Positions 50,401 to 62,400 of a stretch of 64,000 nucleotides of DNA are shown piece by piece. The notes beneath the pieces were generated by a model. The model worked only from the letters and a program-made list of their open reading frames with translations. It was not told the DNA's origin and made no database searches. This DNA is from Sipunculus nudus (Eukaryota; Annelida; Sipuncula; Golfingiida; Sipunculidae). Position 1 is the stretch's first letter, and each line of letters starts with the position of its first letter. A program made the position numbers and the translations under genes. Location of the stretch: contig CM049314.1 of assembly GCA_026874595.1 (NCBI GenBank), positions 2,007,318 through 2,071,317 on the forward strand, written 5' to 3'.

Positions 50401-53400
50401 AAAGTTTTGCACATTGGAGTTTTCAGGACATGCTTAATTTTATTCACCAAAATTAAATAAAAGATTCAGTAAATTTGATAAAATAAAACATCTTTTCAAA
50501 TAAAGTATACACACTGTTGGTTGAATGAGAAACAAAAAATATCATTGTGCTAATTACTATCCAAGTTTTAATTAATTACTGAAATTAATAGTCAATTTCA
50601 CACCTGGTGAAGTTTTTACTCCTCTGAAGTAAGGAATTACTTATCTCATGAACATCCACACTTTCATAGCAATACACCACTTTGTGGACACAATTAAATG
50701 TACACTTTAATCATTGTAACCCTGGTGGTACAATACAAAATCTAAAATGTAGCATAGCCTAGAATAAGAATGAATCACATACAGAAAATAATAACATTCA
50801 TCTAGTTTATGCACCATCTGGGGGGGGGGGGGAGGGAGTGCAGAGCAGAGGGGAAGCCTGCTGGTTGTGGCCAAGCTGACCCAAGGCGAGCTGCCTGGGG
50901 TGGGTTACATAATGCAAGTGAAGGCTGTACTACTAGGTGGGCTAGATGTAAACAACACTTGACATGGTGTATGAAAACATGAATAAAAGCTATTCTTTCC
51001 AATCAATTTCTTTGAAATTTCAGATTTTAAAAGATTAAATCCTTATGTATATATGCTGTGAAAATTAAATCAACAGTGCCAAAGTTGGACAAAATTTAAG
51101 GTATTGATTTTTTATTTATGCTAATAACTTGAAAAATTTGCAAAATTCAGATCTAATTTTGGGTAAACAATTGAATCTTGATTAAATTAAGTTATATTCC
51201 TGAAAAAAAGTCTCTAGGTTCAGCAATTCTCATGTGAGTAAATATATTTCCTGATTTTTTAACAAATTGCATTATGTTTTGGCCCAAAACTTCAAAATAA
51301 TACCCAATACTAACCTAATTTTTGGTATGTTCATAGAAAATGTATAAAAGAATGTGAATCCTAAATACGATCAAAAACAGATCAGTGGTTTTGATATTAG
51401 GCAGCCCTGAAGTGTAACAATGGCTTTTTTTTATGGAAAACGGAGTTTTTTTTCCTTAATATCTCGAAGGAACAAAGTCCTAATGACCCAATTTTCGGTA
51501 TGGTAGGAGATTTTGGGGACATCTAAAATTATGTCAACAGCCTGGGGAGCATAGAGATGTGCACTGAATGACCTACAGTCATCAAAGTGGACTGCTTGAC
51601 AATGTAAGGGAATACAACAAGAGCCTCCAAAAAAATTCAATAACTAGCCTAATTTTGCAGCTTTTATTTTCAAATTTCAGATTTTAACAGATTAAATCCT
51701 TATGTATACATGGTGTGAAAATTAAATCCACAGTACTTACAGGAAAAAAACGTGCCATGGCCAAAGTTGGGCAAAATTTAAGGTACCAATTTTATATTTT
51801 TGCCAATATCTAAAAAAATTTAACAAATTTTGATCTAATTTTTGGTATACAATTAAATTTTGATTAATATAAGTTGTATTACTGGAAAAAAGTCCCTACC
51901 TTTAACATTTTTGGTCTTAAGTGACCAAATATCTTCCTGATTTTTTTACAAAGTCCATTATGTTTGGGCCCATAACTTTTTTAAATTATATAATACTGAC
52001 TTAATATCTGGCATGTACATAGGAACTATATAGAGGAATATTTATGGTAAATATGAAGAAAACCAGATGAGTGGTTTTGATTTTAGGCAGTCCTGAAGTG
52101 TGAAAATAGATTTTTAATAAAAAATTGAGGTTTTTCCTTAATATCTCAGGGGAACGAAGTCCTATTGACCCAATTTTTGGCATGGTAGGAGATTATGGGG
52201 ACATCTAACTGTATGCCGAAATTCAGATTCGTAGGTCCAACGGTGTCGAAACGTGCCAGTCTTACGGACGGACATCCAGACGGACAGACGGACGGACGGA
52301 CGGACAGACAGACGGACGGACGACGGACAATGGACCATGACTATAGCTCAGATGACTTATAGTCAGCTGAGCTAATAAAAAATTGAGGTTTTTCCTTAAT
52401 ATCTCAAAGGAACGAAGTCCTATTGACCCAATTTTTGGCATGGTAGGAGATTATGGGGACATTAACTGTATGCTGAAATTCAGATTCGTAGGTCCAACGG
52501 TGTCGAAACATGCCAGTCTTACGGACGGACATCCAGACGGACAGACGGACGGACGGACAGACGGACAGACAGACGGACGGACGACGGACAATGGACCATG
52601 ACTATAGCTCAGATGACTTATAGTCAGCTGAGCTAAAAATGAAATTTAGTGGAACTAAGACATAATGTATCCTCCATAACCCTAAAGTGAGAATCATGTC
52701 TTGTGTAGAAGTTTTTCTTGTGATACTTACTTTGTAAAAGAAATATGTAACCAGGTTGGCTATCCTGACATAGAAGTAATGCCCGTGCAGCAGCAAAGCT
52801 CTCTTCAAGAAACAGAAGCGACCAAACGCGTAGTCACTGGACCGTGTGGCTTGCCTGCCCTCTTTACCCATAATGCCTGCAAGGTGATAATAAGGCATAA
52901 ATATACATGGAATTCAAATCCCAGTTATTGGACTATGAGGCTTACAAACCAATGATATCAGCCATCTGTGCGACTAAAACTCCCAAACTCAATATATTAT
53001 TGATGTTGCTGGTTAATTAAAAATACAACAACTACTAACAATAATACCTATTCATTAACATCACCCAAAATATATAGATGATTTCTAAGAGATTTCATAA
53101 GATTCAAAAAGACATAAAACATAACATATGTTAACTATTAAAATATGTTTAAAAGCTGTTACAGCTTTTTAAGGTTATTGGGAAGTCCTGTGATAATTCA
53201 GGTGCAATAAAGTCAGCTGCCCTCCATCAAGCGAACTTGGAACAGTAAGGGGTACACAATCCTAAAATGTCAAGTAGGGTTCAATAGGCCATTATAGGCT
53301 GTGTCTATTGTTACTCTCATTATATTATAAACAGGCGCTGATGTGAGTATTAACATTTATAGATTAATATTACCTATGCCGACGTGAGCCTCCTGGATCA

Positions 53401-56400
53401 TACTGACATCATTATACTATATGCAGTCACTGTATTTAATAAGCATTAACATTTATTGTTTAATCTTACCGATGCCGATGTGAGCCTCCTGGATCATACT
53501 GACATCATTATACTATATGCAGTCACTGTATTTAATAAGCATTAACATTTATTGTTTAATCTTACCGATGCCGACGTGAGCCTCCTGGATCATACTGACA
53601 TCATTATACTATATGCAGTCACTGTATTTAATAAGCATTAACATTTATTGTTTAATCTTACCGATGCCGACGTGAGCCTCCTGGATCATACTGACATCAT
53701 TATACTATATGCAGTCACTGTATTTAATAAGCATTAACATTTATTGTTTAATCTTACCGATGCCGACGTGAGCCTCCTGGATCATACTGACATCATTATA
53801 CTATATGCAGTCACTGTATTTAATAAGCATTAACATGTATTGTTTAATCTTACTGATGCCGACGTGAGCCTCCTGGATCATACTGACATCATTATACTAT
53901 ATGCAGTCACTGTATTTAATAAGCATTAACATTTATTGATTAATCTTACCGATGCCGATGTGAGCCTCCTGGATCATACTGACATCATAATACTATATGC
54001 AGTCACTGTATTTAATAAGCATTAACATTTATTGTTTAATCTTACCGATGCCGATGTGAGCCTCCTGGATCATACTGACATCATTATACTATATGCAGTC
54101 ACTGTATTTAATAAGCATTAACATTTATTGTTTAATCTTACCGATGCCGACGTGAGCCTCCTGGATCATACTGACATCATTATACTATATGCAGTCACTG
54201 TATTTAATAAGCATTAACATTTATTGTTTAATCTTACCGATGCCGACGTGAGCCTCCTGGATCATACTGACATCATTATACTATATGCAGTCACTGTATT
54301 TAATAAGCATTAACATTTATTGTTTAATCTCACCGATGCCGACGTGAGCCTCCTGGATCATACTGACATCATTGGCACCATCCCCGATGGCTGCAGTTGT
54401 AGGTTTGTCAGCGTGCTCCTTAACCAGCTTGACAATCTAAAAATAATAAACATGAGCACTGCCAATTGTAAGTCTTGTGACCTTTGACCTAATTAGGTGC
54501 AAATTTTTCTGAGAATTAAATTCACGTGAAAAACTCTACTGGGTAATATTAATAGTGAGTTTCATGAAAATCTATCATATTTTGGGAATGTCACCATGGA
54601 GCCACCAAAGTCTGATGACCTATGACCTATTACCTTCATTCATAAAGAAGCCTGGTGACCTAATTATATATGCATGAATTTTGCTGAGAATCAAACTCAT
54701 GAAAGCTATTCTGTTGGTAAATATATTATGAGATCTCTGAAAATCCTTCAAATCCATTTTAAGCTATATAGTGGCAACACTAAAAATTAACACATGCTTC
54801 CCATAACCAATTACCATGATATGACCAGTACTCTTTAATGGAAGTATAAAAAGGATAATGAAAATATTACAGAGATCCATGGATATGACATATGGAAAAT
54901 AGATGCTATGAACCGAATGAAGATTAACCTAGAAATTACAAATGGAAGAGGGTACAGGCCCATTTCAGATGGTAGATAAAAATATATCATTTTGGTAAGA
55001 GCATAGATACATTGTTTATCCACTTATGAGAGAACAGATATCAGGAGAAATCAGTACTTACCTGTGCTTTCTGTATTGGAGAGTGCAGGAGAGGAAATCA
55101 GCAACTTACCTGAGCTTTCTGTATTGGTGAGAGCCGACAGCATAACACCGTGACACACTGCGTGCACACCTGTAGGAAGTCTTTTCTCAGATCTTTGGTG
55201 ACCAGCGCCAGACTCTGTCCATCTACGATTAGTGCATGTCTGTCTTGAGCCTCCCGCCTTGCATCATGGAGTCTAAAAATGTGCATTAACAAAAACTCAA
55301 ATACAAACTACTTTTTCTTATTTGAGTATATCAGTGGTATATACTGACAGATGAAAGACCTCAGATATACCTACAATATCACTCAAACCAGAATGTTTCC
55401 ATTATTATTTTTGTCCTATTATGTGGTATAATATTTTAAGATATAAAACATGATATAAAAAAAATAAAAATAAAAATATCTAAATGCGTCTTTCAGTGAT
55501 TTTCTAGGTATGGGCCAGTGTAAGATATGGACCTATTTTATCAGGACTGTATCTTATTTTACCCCTATTTTTCAAAATTCAATTACCACAGCAAAAAAAG
55601 TATGAACCTAAACTTATGATACACAATCCATTTAGACTAGCACATAATTCATCTAGTAACTCTGAGATAATACAGAATTAATCTATTATCACACTTTTAA
55701 AACCTGAAAGATGAGTTTGAAAATCATACACTGGTTACATCAGGCAAATACTGCAAGACTTACACCCTCTGAAGGTGTGACAGTTTTTCCCTGGCCTCAT
55801 CAGCAGTTCTACACCGTGTGAGTCTGACCTCAACCATCAACTGGTTAAAATGACCGGCGGAGTAGCTGATGTTGACTGCAGTCTCCTCTTTATCTCCTGT
55901 CAGAACCCATATCTGGAAAAAAACAAGGTACGGATCTACATCTCCTCTTTATCTCCTGCCAGAACCCATATCTGAAACAACAAGGTATGGATCTACATCT
56001 CCTCTTTATCTCCTGTCAGAACCCATATCTCAAACAACAAGGTATGGATCTACATCTCCTCTTTATCTCCTGCCAGAACCCATATCTGAAACAACAAGGT
56101 ATGGATCTACATCTCCTCTTTATCTCCTGCCAGAACCCATATCTGAAACAACAAGGTATGGATCTACATCTCCTCTTTATCTCCTGCCAGAACCCATATC
56201 TGAAACAACAAGGTATGGATCTACATCTCCTCTTTATCTCCTGTCAGAACCCATATCTGAAACAACAAGGTATGGATCTACATCTCCTCTTTATCTCCTG
56301 TCAGAACCCATATCTGAAACAACAAGGTATGGATCTACATCTCCTCTTTATCTCCTGCCAGAACCCATATCTGAAACAACAAGGTATGGATCCACATCTC

Positions 56401-59400
56401 CTCTTTATCTCCTGCCAGAACCCATATCTGAAACAACAAGGTATGGATCTACATCTCCTCTTTATCTCCTGTCAGAACCCATATCTCAAACAACAAGGTA
56501 TGGATCTACATCTCCTCTGTATCTCCTGTCAGAACCCATATCTGAAACAACAAGGTATGGATCTACATCTCCTCTTTATCTCCTGTCAGAACCCATATCT
56601 GAAACAACAAGGTACGGATCTACATCTCCTCTTTATCACCTGTCAGAACCCATATCTGAAACAACAAGGTACGGATCTACATCTCCTCTTTATCTCCTGT
56701 CAGAACCCATATCTGAAACAACAAGGTATGGATCTACATCTCCTCTTTATCTCCTGTCAGACCCCATATCTGAAACAACATGGTATGGATCTACATCATT
56801 TGCCATTTAAGGCAGATATGTTGCAGTATGTGCGAAGAAACATCCACAATGAACTTATATTTATTAATTTTTATAAAAATGATAAAACCACAATGTAAAA
56901 GGCAAAATGACAAAAGTAATATGACATGTACACACAGTATACCTTTCTGCAAAAGACTGAAACAATTTAAAAATAAATACATCAAGAAATAACAATGCTA
57001 TATTGCACAAAAAACTAAACAGCATGAAAGTGGTGGTTTACGAAGAATTCTTTCCAGACCCTAACTGGCTACCATGTTTTACTTTGAAAATAATCTTTCT
57101 ATTTATGAATCTAAATTTCCCTGAAAACACAATGAATACAGGATATTTTGCATCAATATCTCATAAATCTATTACAGATTATATAATTAAATTTAAAAAA
57201 GATAACTGATAACTGATGTCCTATATGTTTTTCATCTCTGTATTTGACCTGTCTTATAGCAATGAATTATTCTTACACATGATCCACAGTCTAAATGCAA
57301 ATTTCTCAAATTGTGCTCTGCAATGGTTCTATCATTACTCAGTGGTATTATTACATTTTTCAAAGTTTTTTTTTCAGAGAGACCCAGTTACCTTTATTCC
57401 TGCCTCTCTGAGGGCCTCTAATGTTTCTGGAACGCCATCCTGTAATCTGTCCTCTACAGCTGTTGCTCCTAGTAACGTCAGCTGGTCTTCAATCTGACTG
57501 TAAAGTTGCTGCAGCTAAAATGAAAATAATACACAGATTTAGAATAAAGGAATAATCAAACATATAATAGTTCATTGTAAATCAGTCGCTTTAAAAAGTA
57601 ACAGTAAGGGCACTTTGAAATTAATAGTAAGTTTTGTAAAGTTAGCTGCAAATTTTTACATGTCCCTATGAACTATTAAATGTATTAATTAATCTGATGT
57701 TATTTCAGATAACCACAACACAGTCTGGCAAATAATGTTATTGGTCGTTTGCCTTGTTAAAGAAAACATCTTAACCATACTTGATAACCAAGTAGAAAAT
57801 GACTGAATGTATATCTAAGTTTTCTGGGCTTTGTTTCTTACTGAGAGAGCTGCAAATGTATAGCAGGTCATAGAGGTAAAACAAATATTACTTTTACTAC
57901 AAATTAAAACCAATTTCCTTGACAGTGAGGTGCCGAACAAATTTCTCTTTTAAATTCATCCACCAGTGGGGAGCATCCTTAGGTTACTGGGTCTGCGGAA
58001 TTCATCAAGCAACTGGTTGTGGGGAAACAGGGTTATGTTCACAGCTCAGATGACTTAGTAAGCTGTCCAATGTGTTTTTCAATTAATGTATTCATTCTCA
58101 AAATATTTTTTTTAAACCATGGGACCTTGATATGTTGTTAACTATCTAATCAAAGATGATTGAATCAAGCAATGATAACATTAAGTCATTATTGAACTTC
58201 CAGAATTAGAGGCTTTATATGCACTATAGTCTTACCATCATGTCATTAGTGTCTGAGAGGTCTAACAAGATTTATAATATAATCATTATCTTATTGAGGA
58301 TTGGGGGACTGAGAGGGTGGGGGATGGGGGGGGGGGGTTCAACTGAATATCTATAAATAGGTCATGCTGGGTCTCTGGAAGCCAGGGGGGATGGGAGACT
58401 GTCCCTGCTGTAAGTTGTTCTTCAAAGAACTGACATACATAATGGGGTCTGAATTATAATGACAATTAAGGAAGATTCTCTGTAAGTCATGTTTCAAGTA
58501 GGAGCACTATCTGATGTAGGACTAATTTCTTAGTCTGATGAATATGCATTTGCATATTAAATAGTATAACAAACACAATAACTCAAACAGTTTATCATTC
58601 AATGGAACACAACATTAAAAAGCCATAATTTATTTTAATTAATATCTGAGTAGGTGAGAGCACCACACTGGAGGACAACACAATTTTAACTTCAAGTAAC
58701 AAGGGGCATTCAAAACATGATCTAAAGTCGAAGGGCATGTCCTGACATAATGTCAAAGGTCAACCTGACCTTAAGTCACAGGGAATGACCTGACCTATGG
58801 TTAAAAGCACTGTCAGCACAATCAAGATCACATCTGGGATATGTTATACCTAACTGGTAATCTGTCATGTTTCCAAAGTATGAACCTGTGATACAAGTAG
58901 GGTGATATATTCATTAGTCATTTATATATAAACAATATTGTATAAATACAGCCACATTAGAAATGACATAGCTGAACCCTAGTACCAAATTATTATGTTA
59001 TCAAGTTTCGATTAATGAATATGAGCTATAAAAAAGTTACTTTTACTCAGATGTATGGTCTAGGAAGAATTTTATAGAATCATATACCCATATCTTGCAA
59101 AAATGTTATCTTCCCCCAAAGATAGAATTTTTTTTTCTGTCCGTAGGAAAGGCCTGTATAAAGCAGTTTATTGAATCATACCCTATTGCACTAAGAATAC
59201 AAAATATTTCTATTTTCTTTGTAAACCAACAAAAACCACCCCTTATCTGCTGTAAGTGAAAGCAGAAACTCAAATATTATTTCTATATAATGAAATTGAT
59301 AAAACAACATTTCTTACCTTCTCTTCTCTATTCTCCAGGGCTTTCTTGGCTTCCTTGAGATTGTTGTCAATTCTGTGGAATTCTTCTGGTTCAAGCTTTC

Positions 59401-59440
59401 GTTCAGCTATCACCAGTGTCCTCAAACCCAACTACAGGAA

Positions 59441-59481
<41 letters not shown>

Positions 59482-62400
59482 AATACTGAGATGTTTAGCA
59501 TTTGTATATTAAGTTTGTAATATCTTGTTAGTTTCTGGTACATTATGGGGTACATGTCTTTTGCCAGCTTGTACTTTACATCACTTAAAAGTAGAAAGAT
59601 GAAAAACCATGATTTACTATTTTTCTATGTTCTCTGCATATTAAATAAATCAATGAAAAATAATCAAAAATATTTTCCATATCATACTAACCACTGTTAA
59701 CAAAAAAATAACTGGTTGTCATATTTACATCTGCAGTTTGAATGACCTATTTAAAAATTCAAATATTGATTTTTTTAAATTAAAATCCTTTACACATCTC
59801 ATCCAGAAAAAGTGATTTTCTTTAAGGAGCCCTTCTGATATATTTGTTGTTCTGTACATCACAGTGTAGTGTTTAGGAATAATGTGGATATCATGTACTA
59901 ACCAATGCATAATTTTTAGGAATAATATGGATGATGTACTAACCAATGTGTAATGTTTAGGAATAATGTGGATGATGTACTATCCAACGTGTAGTGTTTA
60001 GGAATAATGTGGATGATGTACTAACCAACACGTAATGTTTAGGAATAATGTGGATGATGTACTAACCAATGCGTAATTTTAGGAATAATGTGGATGATGT
60101 ACTAACCAATGCGTAATGTTTAGGAATAATGTGGATGATGTACTTACCAATGCGTAATGTTTAGGAATAATGTGGATGATGTACTAACCAATGCGTAATG
60201 TTTAGGAATAATGTGGATGTACTTACCAACGCGTAAAGTTTAGGAATAATGTGGATGATGTACTTACCAACGCGTAATGTTTAGGAATAATGTGGATGAT
60301 GTACTAACCAATGCGTAATGTTTAGGAATAATGTGGATGATGTACTAACCAATGCGTAATGTTTAGGAATAATGTGGATGTACTTACCAACGCGTAATGT
60401 TTAGGAATAATGTGGATGATGTACTTACCTACGCGTAATGTTTAGGAATAATGTGGATGATGTACTAACCAATGTGTAATGTTAAGGAATAATGTTGATG
60501 ATGTACTTACCAACGCGTAATGTTTAGGAATAATGTGGATGATGTACTAACCAATGCGTAATGTTTAGGAATAATGTTGATGATGTACTTACCAACGCGT
60601 AATGTTTAGGAATAATGTGGATGATGTACTTACCAAAGCGTAATGTTTAGGAATAATGTGGATGATGTACTAACCAACGCGTAATGTTTAGGAATAATGT
60701 GGATGATGTACTAACCAACGCGTAATGTTTAGGAATAATGTGGATGATGTACTAACCAATGCGTAATGTTTAGGAATAATGTGGATGATGTACTAACCAA
60801 TGCGTAATGTTTAGGAATAATGTGGATGTACTTACCAACGCGTAATGTTTAGGAATAATGTGGATGATGTACTTACCAACGCGTAATGTTTAGGAATAAT
60901 GTGGATGATGTACTAACCAATGCGTAATGTTTAGGAATAATGTGGATGTACTTACCAACGCGTAATGTTTAGGAATAATGTGGATGATGTACTAACCAAT
61001 GCGTAATGTTTAGGAATAATGTGGATGATGTACTAACCAATGCGTAATGTTTAGGAATAATGTGGATGATGTACTAACCAACACGTAATGTTTAGGAATA
61101 ATGTGGATGATGTACTAACCAATGTGTAATGTTTAGGAATAATGTGGATGATGTACTAACCAACGCGTAATGTTTAGGAATAATGTGGATGATGTACTTA
61201 CCAACGCGTAATGTTTAGGAATAATGTGGATGATGTACTAACCAATGCGTAATGTTTAGGAATAATGTGGATGATGTACTAACCAACGCATAATGTTTAG
61301 GAATAATGTGGATGATGTACTAACCAACACGTAATGTTTAGGAATAATGTGGATGATGTACTAACCAATGCGTAATGTTTAGGAATAATGTGGATGATGT
61401 ACTAACCAATGCGTAATGTTTAGGAATAATGTGGATGATGTACTAACCAACACGTAATGTTTAGGAATAATGTGGATGATGTACTAACCAATGCGTAATG
61501 TTTAGGAATAATGTGGATGATGTACTAACCAACGCGTAATGTTTAGGAATAATGTGGATGATGTACTAACCAACACGTAATGTTTAGGAATAATGTTGAT
61601 GATGTACTTACCAACGCGTAATGTTTAGGAATAATGTGGATGATGTACTAACCAATGCGTAATGTTTAGGAATAATGTGGATGATGTACTAACCAATGCG
61701 TAATGTTTAGGAATAATGTGGATGATGTACTTACCAACGCGTAATGTTTAGGAATAATGTGGATGATGTACTAACCAACGCGTAATGTTTAGGAATAATG
61801 TGGATGATGTACTAACCAATGCGTAATGTTTAGGAATAATGTGGATGATGTACTAACCAATGCGTAATGTTTAGGAATAATGTGGATGATGTACTAACCA
61901 ATGCGTAATGTTTAGGAATAATGTTGATGATATACTTACCAACGCGTAATGTTTAGGAATAATGTGGATGATGTACTTACCAAAGCGTAATGTTTAGGAA
62001 TAATGTGGATGATGTACTAACCAACGCGTAATGTTTAGGAATAATGTGGATGATGTACTAACCAATGCGTAATGTTTAGGAATAATGTGGATGATGTACT
62101 AACCAATGCGTAATGTTTAGGAATAATGTGGATGATGTACTAACCAATGCGTAATGTTTAGGAATAATGTGGATGTACTTACCAACGTGTAATGTTTAGG
62201 AATAATGTGGATGATGTACTTACCAACGCGTAATGTTTAGGAATAATGTGGATGATGTACTAAGCAATGCGTAATGTTTAGGAATAATGTGGATGATGTA
62301 CTAACCAATGCGTAATGTTTAGGAATAATGTGGATGATGTACTTACCAATGCGTAATGTTTAGGAATAATGTGGATGATGTACTAACCAATGCGTAATGT

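Noticed and set aside
55062-55110. Alternative in-frame exon extension of 16 codons through the second donor
   Set aside because: The extension reads V-S-C-stop, so it cannot give a longer flippase isoform.
55869-56898. Two long plus-strand frames (303 and 313 codons)
   Set aside because: They are translations of the 57-bp array against the sense of the flippase gene; unit length divisible by three explains them.
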